Origin: Arthrobacter sp. PGP41
Lineage (GTDB): Bacteria > Actinomycetota > Actinomycetes > Actinomycetales > Micrococcaceae
Length of the DNA: 64,000 nucleotides
NCBI RefSeq assembly: GCF_002953935.1
Contig: NZ_CP026514.1
Location: 3,534,001 to 3,598,000, forward strand
Direction: 5' to 3'
The notes beneath the pieces were generated by a model, which was given only the letters and a program-made list of their open reading frames with translations, searched no databases and was not told the DNA's origin. Shown here piece by piece: positions 8,968 through 19,200 of this stretch; position 1 is the first letter of the stretch; every line of letters starts with the position of its first letter. Both the position numbers and the translations under genes were made by a program.

Positions 8968-9654
8968 CTAGAGTTCCTCCACCACCAGGTGCCGGTAGGC
9001 CGCCCGGAGCGGCGCCATGTGCCGGAAGCCCAGGTAGCCGGCGCCAAGCACTTTGCCGGACGGATCCTGCCACTCAAGCAGCGGCAACCCGTTGATGGAA
9101 AAGGCCACGCGCGGCCCGTCCTTCACCACCTCCAGGCGGTAGAAGTCCACCGCGTCCCCGGCCGGCGGCAACGGATCGGCACCCTGTGCCACCAGCTCAA
9201 AACCCGCGCTCTTGCGCAGGTTGCAGGTCCGAAAGGCCCGCTCTGACTCGTACTTGTGCCGAAAGTAGGAGATGTGCAGGGCATCGATGTCCCCGGAATG
9301 GTATTGCGGGTAGTACCCCGTCCGCGGTGCGAGCCCGGGCGAAAACAGGTCCCGCCCGCCGTGCCCCCGGGCAGCGAAGAAGATCATGGCCAGGCCCGGC
9401 TCCTCCAGCGGAAGGAACTCCCAGCTGATCCGGATTCCATCCGGGAACTCCACCGGGCACCAGAACGTCCAGTGCGCGTGGTCGCCGAATTCCGCGTCGT
9501 CAAGCGAACCGGAAAGTTCCAGCGCACCGCCGTAGCCGGCCCTGGCAAGCGGTCCTTCCGCCACCCAGTCCGCAACATCCCCCGGCCCGGTCAGTGCGTT
9601 GCTGTAGAGCACCTTCGTCCCCGGGCCAGGCGTTCCCCAGCCAGTCGCGCCCAC
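8968..9654 (-). CDS. DUF1961 (YesU-like) family protein
   Basis: This 228-residue protein matches the DUF1961 family, whose members adopt a concanavalin-like beta-sandwich and include Bacillus YesU of the rhamnogalacturonan cluster. Diagnostic stretches are GDHAHWTFWCPVEFPDGIRI, GHGGRDLFSPGLAPRTGYYP and HISYFRHKYESERAFRTCNL. There is no signal peptide, so it should be cytoplasmic. It abuts the esterase gene (next stop codon at 9655), and the pair reproduces the yesT-yesU order. A role in handling imported rhamnogalacturonan oligomers is inferred from that neighbourhood. Confidence 0.83.
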   Translation of the reverse strand: MGATGWGTPGPGTKVLYSNALTGPGDVADWVAEGPLARAGYGGALELSGSLDDAEFGDHAHWTFWCPVEFPDGIRISWEFLPLEEPGLAMIFFAARGHGGRDLFSPGLAPRTGYYPQYHSGDIDALHISYFRHKYESERAFRTCNLRKSAGFELVAQGADPLPPAGDAVDFYRLEVVKDGPRVAFSINGLPLLEWQDPSGKVLGAGYLGFRHMAPLRAAYRHLVVEEL

Positions 9655-10356
9655 TTAGCTGCGCCCCGCCGTCGTACTCAATACACCGTCCGCGGCCAGC
9701 CCCAGCTCGTGGAGCTGCGCGGCAACATACTCCGCCACCAGGGCGGCTCCCCGCTGGGAAAAGTGGGTGTTGTCCGCCAGCCCGTCCGGCCAGTATGCGT
9801 GCGTGCCCGGCGCAAAGTGGCAGAAGAGGGACGCGGATTCCTCCCGGCCCAGGCGAAGGTAAAGCCCGCGCGTCCACGCGTTCAGGTCAACCACCGGAAG
9901 TCCCAGCTCCAGGCCGATTTCCCTGACCACCTCCGGGTAGTCCTCCAGGCTCGGCTCCAGGATCCTTTCCGAAGCAGTGTCCGACGGCGGCGCGTCCGGG
10001 AAGTGCCGCCGCTCCACCGGGGTGCACAGGACGGGAAGAGCCCCGCGGCTCCGCACGTCCCCGGCCATGGTGCGCAGGTTCGCCGCGTAACCTGTGCGGG
10101 CCGCAAGGTGCTGCCTCTTCTGGTCGTTGTGGCCGAACTGGATCAGCACCAGGTCCCCTTCCGCCGCTTCCGAGAGCAGCCGGCCCCACAGCCCCTCCTC
10201 CCGGAAGGACTCCGTGCTTGCCCCGCCTTTGGCGAAGTTGTGCACAGCCGCCCGCCTGTGGACGTGCGGCGCAAGCTGCGCTCCCCAGCCGCTCATGGGG
10301 TACTCATGCGTGGGGCAGTTGGCCACCGTCGAATCTCCGGCGAGCAGGATTTTCAT
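9655..10356 (-). CDS. SGNH-family esterase, rhamnogalacturonan acetylesterase-like
   Basis: This 233-residue SGNH hydrolase shows block I GDSTVA with the nucleophile serine, block III in LIQFGHNDQ, and block V DNTHFS with the acid/base pair. These are characteristic of rhamnogalacturonan acetylesterases such as Bacillus YesT/RhgT. No signal peptide is visible, so it should remove acetyl groups from imported oligosaccharides inside the cell. It lies directly downstream of a sugar ABC transporter and upstream of the DUF1961 gene. Confidence 0.85.
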   Translation of the reverse strand: MKILLAGDSTVANCPTHEYPMSGWGAQLAPHVHRRAAVHNFAKGGASTESFREEGLWGRLLSEAAEGDLVLIQFGHNDQKRQHLAARTGYAANLRTMAGDVRSRGALPVLCTPVERRHFPDAPPSDTASERILEPSLEDYPEVVREIGLELGLPVVDLNAWTRGLYLRLGREESASLFCHFAPGTHAYWPDGLADNTHFSQRGAALVAEYVAAQLHELGLAADGVLSTTAGRS

Positions 10357-10386
10357 GCTGTGCTTTCTGGTAGTCCGGCTCCCCCA

Positions 10387-11259
10387 TCAGCCCTTGACGG
10401 AGCCGATGAGCATGCCCTTGGCGAAGTGTTTTTGCAGGAACGGGTAGAAGACCAGGATGGGCAGGGTTGCCACCACGATGACCGCGAATTTGATGCCCTG
10501 TTCCGGCGGGATGTAATTGGGGTCCACGTTGCCGGTGCCGAGCAGGTCCGAGGAAGCCGTGACCTGGCGCAGGTACATCTGCAGCGTCCATTTGGTGTTG
10601 TCGCTCAGGTAGAGCAGGGGTGACATGAAGTCGTTCCAGATGCCGACGGCGTAGAACAGGGCGAACGTGGCCAGGACGGGTTTGGACAGCGGCAGCAGGA
10701 TGCGCCAGAGGATCCCGACCTCGGTAGCGCCGTCCATCTTCGCGGACTCCTCGAGTTCAGCGGGAAGTTCCTGGAAGAAGTTCTTGATAATGATGAGGCT
10801 GAACGGGTTGATGGCCGCCGGCAGGACCAGGGCCCAGTAGCTGTTCAGCAGGCCGAGGTCCTTGACCAGCAGGAAGGTGGGAATCATGCCGCCGGAGAAG
10901 ACCATGGCGAAGACCACCAGGGACAGGATGAGCTTGCGGCCGCGGAGGTTCCGTTTGGCCAGCGGGTAGGCCATGGTCACTGTCAGGATCAGCTGGACCC
11001 CGGTGCCCACGGCTGTGACCAGGACGGTGGTGACCAATGCGCGGATGAACGCCGGGGTGGAGAAGATGTACTCGTAGGAGCCGAAGGAAAACTGTTCGGG
11101 CCAGACGAAGAAGGCCCGCCGGGTGATTTCGGCTTCGGTGGCGAAGGAGCCGGCGAAGACATAAATGAACGGCAGCAGGGTGATGATGCCGACCAGGGTC
11201 AGGAAGGCGTAGTTCGCGGCGTCGAAGATCCGGCCGCCGGGGGTGTTGTGAATCTTCAT
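10387..11259 (-). CDS. Carbohydrate ABC transporter permease, LplC/YesQ type
   Basis: This 290-residue integral membrane protein has six predicted hydrophobic segments and the EAA-type cytoplasmic loop ELEESAKMDGATEVGILWRILLPLS, which docks the ATPase. The N-terminal region (FLTLVGIITLLPFIYVFAGSF) and the C-terminal KGMLIGSVKG are typical of the LplC/YtcP/YesQ subgroup that imports complex oligosaccharides. Its start shares one base with the stop of the partner permease. No ATPase gene is nearby, as is usual where a shared MsmK-like ATPase is used. Confidence 0.9.
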   Translation of the reverse strand: MKIHNTPGGRIFDAANYAFLTLVGIITLLPFIYVFAGSFATEAEITRRAFFVWPEQFSFGSYEYIFSTPAFIRALVTTVLVTAVGTGVQLILTVTMAYPLAKRNLRGRKLILSLVVFAMVFSGGMIPTFLLVKDLGLLNSYWALVLPAAINPFSLIIIKNFFQELPAELEESAKMDGATEVGILWRILLPLSKPVLATFALFYAVGIWNDFMSPLLYLSDNTKWTLQMYLRQVTASSDLLGTGNVDPNYIPPEQGIKFAVIVVATLPILVFYPFLQKHFAKGMLIGSVKG

Positions 11260-12230
11260 TAGAACAGTCCGCTCTGGTTGAACCGCTTGGCCAGGGCGTT
11301 GGTGCCGAAGATCAACACGATGCCCACCAGGGATTTGAACAGGCCCACCGCGGTGGAGTAGGAGTAGGCGCCCTGGGTGATGCCCACGAAGTAGACGTAG
11401 GTGTCGAAGACGTCAGCGACGTCGCGGTTCAGGGCGTTGGTCATCAGGTAGATCTGCTCGAAGCCGGTGTTGAGCATCTGCCCGATCGCGAGGATGAGCA
11501 TCACGATGATGGTGGAGCGGATCCCGGGCAGGGTGATGTGCCAGACCCGGCGGAACCGGCCGGCGCCGTCAATGATGGCGGCCTCGTACTGGTCCTGGTC
11601 CACGGTGGCCAGGGCGGCGAGGAAGATGATGGTGCCCCAGCCGGTGTTCTTCCAGATCTCCTGGAGCACGATCAGCGGCCGGAACCAGGCCGGGTCGGAG
11701 AGGAAGTCGATGTCCGTGCCCAGCACGTTGTTGACGAACAGGAACAGCGGGCCGAAGTCCAGGGCGAACAGCAGGAAGCTCAGCGACGCCACGATGGTCC
11801 ACGACAAAAAGTGCGGGATATAGACCAGGGTCTGCACGGTGCGCTTGAGGATGGAGAGGCGGACCTCATTCAGCAGCAGCGCCAGGACGATGGTCAGCGG
11901 AAAGGCGATCCCCAGGTTCAGGAACGCCAGGATCAGCGTGTTGCCCAGCAGCCTGGGGAAGTCCGGGTTGGCGAAGAAGTCCTGGAAATGCTGGAACCCC
12001 ACCCACGGGCTGCCGTTCACGCCGAGGAACGGGACATAGTCCTTGAACGCAATCGACACCCCGTACATCGGGGCGTAGCGGAACACGGCGAAATAGAGCA
12101 CGCCGGGCAACAGCAGGAGGTACAGCCACTTGTAGTGCGCGAAATGGACGGAAAACCTGCCCCGCGGCCGGGGAGCGGACACGGACTGCGCCCGCTCCCC
12201 GGCCTGGGTGTCAATGACAGGGGCTGCCAT
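11259..12230 (-). CDS. Carbohydrate ABC transporter permease, LplB type
   Basis: This 323-residue permease begins with a short cytoplasmic tail followed by WLYLLLLPGVLYFAVFRYAPMYG, the conserved first membrane segment of LplB-type proteins. It carries the EAA loop YEAAIIDGAGRFRRVWHITLPG and ends LAKRFNQSGLF. It pairs with the downstream LplC-like permease (1-base overlap), and its ATG follows directly on the stop of the binding-protein gene, so all three are co-translated. It would form half of the membrane channel for a rhamnogalacturonan-type oligosaccharide. Confidence 0.9.
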   Translation of the reverse strand: MAAPVIDTQAGERAQSVSAPRPRGRFSVHFAHYKWLYLLLLPGVLYFAVFRYAPMYGVSIAFKDYVPFLGVNGSPWVGFQHFQDFFANPDFPRLLGNTLILAFLNLGIAFPLTIVLALLLNEVRLSILKRTVQTLVYIPHFLSWTIVASLSFLLFALDFGPLFLFVNNVLGTDIDFLSDPAWFRPLIVLQEIWKNTGWGTIIFLAALATVDQDQYEAAIIDGAGRFRRVWHITLPGIRSTIIVMLILAIGQMLNTGFEQIYLMTNALNRDVADVFDTYVYFVGITQGAYSYSTAVGLFKSLVGIVLIFGTNALAKRFNQSGLF

Positions 12231-13760
12231 TTACTTGTTGTCCTGCCAGAGCTTGTTGATCTCTTCCTGGACCTTGTCGCCGCCGCTGGTCTTCCACAGC
12301 TTGATGGCATCCTTCAGGCCCTGCTCATCAATCTGGCCGGCCAGGTACTTGATCCGGGCGTCCGCCACGATGTTGTCCAGTTGCGCACCCTTGGCCACGT
12401 AGGTGGGTGAGACGAAGGCGGCTGCCGGGTTGTAGACCGCGCTCTTGAGGTCCTCTGCCATGACTTCAACCCGCTTATCGAAGACTTCCTGCTCGTAGTC
12501 CGAGGCCTGCTTGACCGGGTAGAAGTTGTTGCCCGTGACGTTCATTCCCAGCTGGGCGTAGCTCTTGATGTCGGTGTTGACCACCTTGCCTTCAGGGGTC
12601 TCAGGCTTGATGGTGGCGGCCTTGCCGTCCTCAACCGTGAAGTTCACGCCCTCGATGCCGTTGTTCAGCAGGACGGCCGTTTCTTTGGAGTTCATCTTGT
12701 TCAGGAACTCGAGGACGGTCTTCAGCTCTGCCTCGGTGCGGACGCTGGTCTTGGGGATGGCCAGGAAGCCTGAGTACCCGTCCGTGGGATGTGTGTGCAG
12801 TTCACCGTCCGGGCCTTCGAGCCCACCGACAAAGCCGACCTTGTTTTCGAAGTCGTTGGGGTTGGCCTGCTTGAACAGGTTGATCAGCACGCTGACGCGG
12901 GAGTCGACGTCGACAATGATGCCGCCCTTGCCATTGAAGAAGGGCTCGTTCCACTTGGTGCCGTCGAAGGTGGCGAAGTCCGGGTTGATGAGCTTCTCAT
13001 CCACCATTTTCTTGACGAAGCGGTTGGCTTCGATGAACTCTTCAGTCTCGAAGCTCGGGATCAGTTTCCCGTCCCGTTCGGTCCAGCGGTTGCCGGCGCC
13101 GTACCAGGTTTCGATCATGTCGTAGGGGCTGTTGGACCCCAATGCGCCCCACTTCGGGATGGTGATGCCCCAGGTATCGTTCTGGCCGTTGCCGTCCGGG
13201 TCCTTTTCCGTGAAGGCCTTGGCCACCCTGTAGAGGTCCTCGGTGGTTTTGGGCGCCTGCAGCCCCAGTTTGTCCAGCCAGTCCTGGCGGAACATGACAG
13301 CCGAGCGGATCGGATTGCGGGCGCGGTAGACGCCGTAAACCTTGCCATTGATGCTGGCGTTCTGCTCCACCGCCGGGGAAGTGGATTTCAGGTTGGGGTA
13401 GTCCTTGAGCTTATCCGTGAGGTCCCAGAAGGCACCCGCTTCGGCATTCTTGACGAAGCCCGGCGATTTGCTTTGGACCACCAGGACGTGGGGAATCTCG
13501 GATGAGGCAAGGGTGATGTTCATCTTGTCCTCGTAGGAGGCGTTAGGCGTCCAGGTGATATTGACGTCCTTCCCCGTGAGTTCCTCCAGCTTCTGCTGCA
13601 CGGCGCCGTCAGCAGTGGGCGGCTGCGCCTCGAGGAACGGGGCCATCACGTTGATGGTGGCCATGTCCGCGGACGGGGTTTCACCGCCTCCGCAGGCTGT
13701 GAGCGTCAGGGCCGTGGCGGTCACGACGGCGGCGGCCAGGCCGAGTTTTCTGGTAAACAT
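12231..13760 (-). CDS. Sugar-binding lipoprotein of ABC transporter, LplA type
   Basis: This 509-residue extracellular solute-binding protein starts with a signal peptide and lipobox LTAC (about residues 20-23) followed by Gly-rich linker. The mature part is of the LplA/YtcQ cluster, longer than typical maltose-type binding proteins, with VYGVYRARNPIRSAVMFRQDWLDKLGL and DPDGNGQNDTWGI. The last of these is a metal-loop-like sequence common in the cluster. AAGGAAC lies just upstream of the ATG at 13760. It heads the transporter genes and has a LacI-like operator upstream at 13865. Confidence 0.92.
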   Translation of the reverse strand: MFTRKLGLAAAVVTATALTLTACGGGETPSADMATINVMAPFLEAQPPTADGAVQQKLEELTGKDVNITWTPNASYEDKMNITLASSEIPHVLVVQSKSPGFVKNAEAGAFWDLTDKLKDYPNLKSTSPAVEQNASINGKVYGVYRARNPIRSAVMFRQDWLDKLGLQAPKTTEDLYRVAKAFTEKDPDGNGQNDTWGITIPKWGALGSNSPYDMIETWYGAGNRWTERDGKLIPSFETEEFIEANRFVKKMVDEKLINPDFATFDGTKWNEPFFNGKGGIIVDVDSRVSVLINLFKQANPNDFENKVGFVGGLEGPDGELHTHPTDGYSGFLAIPKTSVRTEAELKTVLEFLNKMNSKETAVLLNNGIEGVNFTVEDGKAATIKPETPEGKVVNTDIKSYAQLGMNVTGNNFYPVKQASDYEQEVFDKRVEVMAEDLKSAVYNPAAAFVSPTYVAKGAQLDNIVADARIKYLAGQIDEQGLKDAIKLWKTSGGDKVQEEINKLWQDNK

Positions 13761-13864
13761 GTTGTTCCTTTTCCACTTCTTCGGGGTTGGATCCGGGGCT
13801 TATCCGCCGGGGTCAGTTGGTGCAAGTCATTGAATTGGGGCTACCGGGATTCGGTCAGACTCGT

Positions 13865-13876
13865 TGATACGTTTCA
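13865..13876. promoter_or_regulatory. LacI-like operator upstream of the LplA-type gene
   Basis: TGATACGTTTCA at 13865-13876 differs from the rhamnose-operon site TGAATCGTTTCA at two positions. It lies 105 bases upstream of the binding-protein start, in the 143-base gap after the DUF624 gene. This suggests the transporter genes can be transcribed separately from the DUF624 gene. Confidence 0.45.
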
Positions 13877-13903
13877 CCGCGGTCCGCGCAGACAGGGAGC
13901 GGC

Positions 13904-14620
13904 TCATCCAACGGGCGCCCCCTGCGGGGTGGAGCGTCCGACGGCGGTGCTGGCGCCGCCCGTGATGGCCACGGCCCCGCTGCATTCCTGGCTCGCCGCG
14001 AGGGCGGCGACGGACTCGTCGTTCGCGGCAAAGAACCTGTCGCACAACCAGCCGGTGACGTACAGCCAGGCACCGATGCTGAAGAACGGAATGAGTCCCG
14101 GCAGCGCCCGGCTTGCATAGGCAGTTGCGGCCGTGATGAAGAGCAGGATTACGGTCCCCGCAAGGTGGCGGACAGCGAACCGGGAGCAGGTCATCAGGTA
14201 GCGCCCCAGGGGCAGTTCGTAGCGGGCGTACATGGGGAAGAGGTAGCAGACCACGCCCGCAAGGAAGATAGCCGCCACGAAGGTGCCGGCCGCGACGAGC
14301 TGGGACACCAGGTCCCCTGCGCCGGATGAGTAGTTCCAGTTCATGGCCAGGGCAACACCCACCGCCATGACAGGCAGTGCCAGGGCGTTGGCCCGGATGA
14401 AGTTCGCGAAGTATTCCCTGGTAAAGGACCGGAGCAGCGGAGCCGCTTCTCCGCGGGCCCTCCGCCGGACCAGGATCTGCGCCGCGGCTGTTGCAGGACC
14501 GGCGCCCAGGACACCAAGGCCGAGCAGGGTGAAAAGGATCCACAGCAAGTTGAGGCAGGCTATCCACAGCAGCGTGTCAAAGAACGAGTAGGCCCGTGCA
14601 TTGAAATTTCCGGCCAGCAT
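13904..14620 (-). CDS. DUF624 (YesV/YesL-like) membrane protein
   Basis: This 238-residue membrane protein matches DUF624, a family usually encoded beside LplABC-type sugar transporters. Diagnostic parts are FDTLLWIACLNLLWILFTLLGLGVLGAGPATAA near the N-terminus and YLFPMYARYELPLGRYL. About five hydrophobic segments are visible. I use the ATG at 14620, which has AAGGGAG upstream; the frame opens at 14665, but that would place a GAAACGCTTCC operator-like site (14652-14662) inside the gene. The family's role is not established. Confidence 0.82.
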   Translation of the reverse strand: MLAGNFNARAYSFFDTLLWIACLNLLWILFTLLGLGVLGAGPATAAAQILVRRRARGEAAPLLRSFTREYFANFIRANALALPVMAVGVALAMNWNYSSGAGDLVSQLVAAGTFVAAIFLAGVVCYLFPMYARYELPLGRYLMTCSRFAVRHLAGTVILLFITAATAYASRALPGLIPFFSIGAWLYVTGWLCDRFFAANDESVAALAASQECSGAVAITGGASTAVGRSTPQGAPVG

Positions 14621-14740
14621 GGCCAAGCTCCCTTCGGTTCTCCGTCGTTGCAGAAACGCTTCCATGAGTGGCGGGCGTCACGTGAGTAATCGGTTTCTCG
14701 AAATCTAGACCCCGGATGGCGGGCGGGTCAAGCCAATTTT

Positions 14741-14806
14741 TGAATCGTTACATTACTGGACGTGCCACCCCGGCGTGCCGCACACTGGACCTTGGAAAGC
14801 GCTTGC
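14741..14806. promoter_or_regulatory. Divergent promoter with two LacI-type operators
   Basis: The 336-base gap between the DUF624 start (14620) and the oxidoreductase start (14957) holds TGAATCGTTACA at 14741-14752, one base different from the rhamnose-operon site. It also holds GGAAAGCGCTTGC at 14794-14806, centred on the palindrome AAGCGCTT, a LacI/CcpA-like site. A third, partial site GAAACGCTTCC lies at 14652-14662. The arrangement suggests control of both divergent operons by two different LacI-family proteins. Confidence 0.6.
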
Positions 14807-14956
14807 TGGACAATCTTCCGGCGAGAGCACAGGGCATTTAGCCCCGTCCCGGCCTGCCGCTGCCGGTGTGAAAGGGACGCCGCAATGACTTCTCCGGGGC
14901 CGTCCCAACGCTGCCGCGGAGCCTGGTTTGGTGCCTGCGGGCAGAAACGGAGACCA

Positions 14957-16216
14957 ATGGGAACGCCAGCCGGCACCGACGCCGCGTCACAGCCCCGGAA
15001 TGAAGAGCCTGTCCGGGCCCGGGTTCCAGGCCAGGGCCATCGACAGGGCCCCGGAACTGTGGCCCAGCCAGTCCGTCCGGCCCGCGTGGCGCTCGTCGGC
15101 GTCCACGGCTTCGGCGCCCACCACCTGGGCAACCTTGAGCGCCTTCAGGCTGCCGGCGTCGTCCACCTCGTCGCAGTGGCAGATCCGCAGCCACCGGGAC
15201 CGGGGTCCGTGCCGGCAACGGCTGCTGTTTTCCCCGGCCTGGGCGAACTGCTGGCAGCGACGGAAGACCTGGAACTGATCATTGTGGCCACCCCCATCCA
15301 GACCCATGCCCCGCTGGCGCTCGCCGCCCTCGCCACCAGCGCCGACCTCTACCTGGAGAAGCCGCCGGTGGCGTCGCTTGCCGACTTCAACACGCTGTGC
15401 GACGCGGCCCGGGCATCCGGCCGGAGCGTGCAGATCGGCTTCCAGAGCCTGGGCTCACACGCGCTTCAGGCCATCGAGGAACTGCTGGCCAGCGGAGCCA
15501 TCGGCACGCTGGAGGGCATCTCTGCCACCGGCCGCTGGGTGCGCGACAGGGCGTACTACAAACGTTCGCGTTGGGCGGGGAAGCGAAGCATTGGCGGCGT
15601 CGACGTGGTGGACGGTGTCGCCACCAATCCCTTGGCCCATGCGGTGGCCACGGCGCTGCGCATCGCCGGCGCCCGCACGGTCGAGGACGTTGCTTCCGTG
15701 GAAACGGACCTCTACCATGCCAACGACATCGAATCCGACGACACCTCCGTTATCCGGATCCGCACCAACACGGGACTGCCCGTCACGTGTGCGCTCACGA
15801 TCTGCGCCACGGAATCCGTGGAACCGTATGTGACGTTGCAGGGCTCCCGGGGCCAGGCCGTTTTCCACTACACCGAAGACCGCCTCACCGTGCACACCGC
15901 AAAAGGGGTGACCAGGCAGGTCTTCGGCCGGGACGACCTCACGGAGAACCTGCTGGCCCACCGGCGCGAAGGCGCGGAACTAATCAGCCCCCTCCCGGAC
16001 AGCGGTGCCTTCATGCTGGTGCTGGAAGCCATCCGGACAGCACCGCCGCCGGCCGCGATCGGCGCCGACTACGTCCACTGGGAAGGTGACGGCGACGCTG
16101 CACACGCGGTGGTCGTCGGGATCGAGGATGCACTGGAGCAAGCCGCAAAGGAGCATGCCACGTTCAGCGAACTGGGCCTTCCCTGGGCGCTCCCGGCACG
16201 CGGTACCGCATCATGA
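14957..16216 (+). CDS. Gfo/Idh/MocA-family oxidoreductase
   Basis: This NAD(P)-dependent oxidoreductase has about 419 residues. The Rossmann segment VALVGVHGFGAHHL has a GxHGFG variant of the usual GxGxxG. It is followed by IIVATPIQTHAPLALAAL and the catalytic EKPP (the lysine of the EKP motif). The start is uncertain: ATG at 14957 has CGGAG upstream, ATG at 14885 has AAGGGA, and the frame opens at 14762. It overlaps the rhamnosidase gene by 4 bases (ATGA). It is a close paralogue of the N-terminal domain of the fusion at 34668. The substrate is unknown; a glycoside or sugar removed from rhamnogalacturonan is plausible. Confidence 0.82.
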   Translation: MGTPAGTDAASQPRNEEPVRARVPGQGHRQGPGTVAQPVRPARVALVGVHGFGAHHLGNLERLQAAGVVHLVAVADPQPPGPGSVPATAAVFPGLGELLAATEDLELIIVATPIQTHAPLALAALATSADLYLEKPPVASLADFNTLCDAARASGRSVQIGFQSLGSHALQAIEELLASGAIGTLEGISATGRWVRDRAYYKRSRWAGKRSIGGVDVVDGVATNPLAHAVATALRIAGARTVEDVASVETDLYHANDIESDDTSVIRIRTNTGLPVTCALTICATESVEPYVTLQGSRGQAVFHYTEDRLTVHTAKGVTRQVFGRDDLTENLLAHRREGAELISPLPDSGAFMLVLEAIRTAPPPAAIGADYVHWEGDGDAAHAVVVGIEDALEQAAKEHATFSELGLPWALPARGTAS

Positions 16217-19200
16217 TGGCAGTCTCCCCCAGTCCCGAAGTCACCCCCGCCCTGGTCCGACGCGGCGAGCTGCAGGCTACCGGTTTGGTGACCGATGGCC
16301 TCGCCGGCTCCCTCACGGCGTCGCTGCGCCCGGTGTTCGGATGGAGGCTGACCCGGCCGGACGAAGCGGATCCCGCCGCTGCCCAACAGACCGGCTACGA
16401 AATCGCGGTCGAGGATGCGGCCGGAGCGGAGGTCTGGTTTTCAGGCCCCGTTCCGTCAGCCCGCCAATCCGGGATCCCCTATGGCGGTCCGGAGCTGGCC
16501 GAGGACGCCGATTACAGCTGGCGGGTCCGGGTGAGCGACGCCGGCGGCCGTCACGGGGCCTGGTCCGAACCCGAGCCGTTCAGCACCGGGCTTTCGGACA
16601 CCGGGTGGGGCGCCGACTGGATCCACCGTGCCCCGGGCGGCCGGGCGCCGCTGGACATCCTCGACGGCGCCCTCCGGGTTGCCGGCTCGCCGTTCCTGCC
16701 CGTCCCCTGCCCTGTTCTGCGCCACTTCACCCTGGAGGCGCGGCTTCGGCCGGTCATGGGGCGGGCCGGCGTGCTTCTCCGCAGCACCGGCGCGGGCACT
16801 GGATTGCTGCTGGAACTGGACACTGCAGGCCATGTGGTGCTGCGCCGCGCGCCGGAATGGGAAATCCCTGCCCCCGCCATGCCGGAGACCGACGTGCTGG
16901 CCAGCGCCCGGCTTGAACGCAACGCCGTCGCCGGCCAGGAACGGCTCCCCGGCAACGACCTGGCAAGCGGCGCCTGGCAGGATCTGGCTGTGTCCGACGA
17001 CGGCACCACCATTACCGTCACCCTCGACGGCGTTGAACTGCTCAGGGTAAATGACCCGCTCCCCGCGGGCTTCGAGGGCCACCTCGCTTTGCACCAGGGT
17101 CCGCGCAGCCAGGCCGAGTACGCCTCGCTGCGGATCACCGGCCGGGCGCGCACAGCTGCTGCCGGCGGCACAATCCGCCGCGGCGCGGCTCCTGAAGATG
17201 CAGTGCTCCTGGAGCACCGGTTCGACGAAAGTCCGGAGGAGGCGCGGGCGTTCCTGGGGCATTGGGCGGGCACCACGTCGCACCGGCAGCCGGACGAGTG
17301 GACGCTCTTCCGCAGCACGGTCCGGCTCACCGGGACTGTTGCCCGGGCGCGGCTTTTCGTCGCGGCAAGCCACCATGCACAGGTGGCCCTGAACGGCACG
17401 GCCTGCCTCAGCACGACCTCCTTCGGTTACCCCGGCGAGGGATATTACGACGCCGCCGACGTCACCGGCCTGCTCGCGGCGCACTCACCCAGCCAGCCGG
17501 CGGGGCCGGGCCGGAGGGGGAAGTCCGCGCTGCTGGACGAGCCGGTCCAGGTCCCCTTGACCGCCCTGCTGCACTGGTACGGTCCGGGCCAGGGCAGGGC
17601 CGCCAGCGTCCCCGGCCTGCTGGTCCGGCTCAGCGTGGACTACACGGACGGGCGCCGGGAGACTTTGGGCTCGGGGCCGGACTGGACTGCCGCCGAGGCC
17701 CCGTACCGGCAGGCCGGTTACCGCAACGATGAGGGCGACCCCGTGGAGCACCTCGACGGACAGGCCGCCGCAGCGCTCCACGCGAGCCAGGATATGCCGC
17801 CCGCGTTGAGCTACGGTCCCCACCCCGTCGCCGAGTTCCCGGCCCTGCACCCACGAAGGACTGCCCTGTCCGAGACTTTTGCCGCCCCGGAATCCTTCCT
17901 GGCCGCCGCGGACGGCACGCTCGTGGCGGACTTTGGCAAGGTCGTCCCGGCCCGCCCGGAAGTGGACTTCCGCACGGGCGTGGCCGGACGGACGCTGGCG
18001 ATCCGCGCCGGCTACACCCTGGACGCCGACGGTCGGGTGGATCGGGGCAAAACGGCCAGCCAGAACACGGACATGTCCTTCCCCTACACGCAGGCGGATG
18101 GCCCGCAGCAGTTCCGGGCCACCGTGCACCTGGCTTTCCGATACCTGGAGATCCCCGGGGTGGAGGCGACTGACCTCTCCCGGGTGGGTGCCGTCGTCGT
18201 CCACGGCCGCCACCCGGCCGAAGGCAGCTTCAGCAGCTCCGACCCAACCCTGGACGCGGTTTTTGGGCTGCTGCGCGACTCCGCGCTGTACGGGATCCAG
18301 GAGCAGTTCGTGGACACGCCCACCAGGGAGAAGGGGCAGTTCCTGGCCGACGCGGTCAACATCTCCTACGCCACCATGGCACTGTTCGGCGAGCACGCCT
18401 ACACCGCCCAGGCGCTGCGGGAATTCGGCTGGTCAGCGGGGCGGTACTGGACCACCGGCGAGGACCGGGGCCGCTACAACGCGGTCTATCCCAACGGCGA
18501 CGGCAAACGGGACATCCCCGACTTTTCGCTCATGATGCCGGAGTGGGTCCAGGAATACCACCTCCGCACGGGCGACCTCGCCCTGGTAACCGAACTGTTG
18601 CCGCACCTTCGGGACACGGCAGACTACGCGTTGCGGTACCTCGCCACGGACGGCCCGACGGCGGGACTGGTCACCGGGCTCGGCGGCGGCTCCGGGCCCT
18701 ACCTGCACGGCATTGTCGACTGGCCCGCCCCCGGCCGGTTCGGTTACGACATGGAGTGTGCCGCCAAGACCACCGTCAATGCCCAGGCCTACTCCGCCCT
18801 GCTGTCAACGGCCACGCTCAGCAGCCTCGCGGGGCAGGAGGACGCGGCCGTGCGGTACGCCGCCCAAGCCCGCGCCCTGGCCGAGACCATCCGCACACGC
18901 CTGCGGGTAGACGGCGTGATGGTGGACGGGTTGCACGCCGACGGCACTCCCAGCACCCACGCGTCCCAGCACGCCACGTCCTTCCCGCTGTCCCTTGGAA
19001 TCACCGATCCCGCCCACGTGGCAGCCGACGCGCAACGGATCGCGGACCAAGGCATGCGGCAGGGGCCCATGACCGTGCACCGGCTGGTGCGGGCGCTGCT
19101 TTCCCAAGGACTGGCGGACGCGGCGCTGGACCTTCTCACGAACAAGGACCAGCCCGGATGGGCACGTCTTTTGGACCGCGGCGCCACGTTCACTTGGGAG

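Noticed and set aside
12789..13505. A 238-codon plus-strand frame inside the LplA-type binding-protein gene
   Set aside because: It is antisense to a clear lipoprotein gene with a proper signal peptide and ribosome site. No similarity was recognised.
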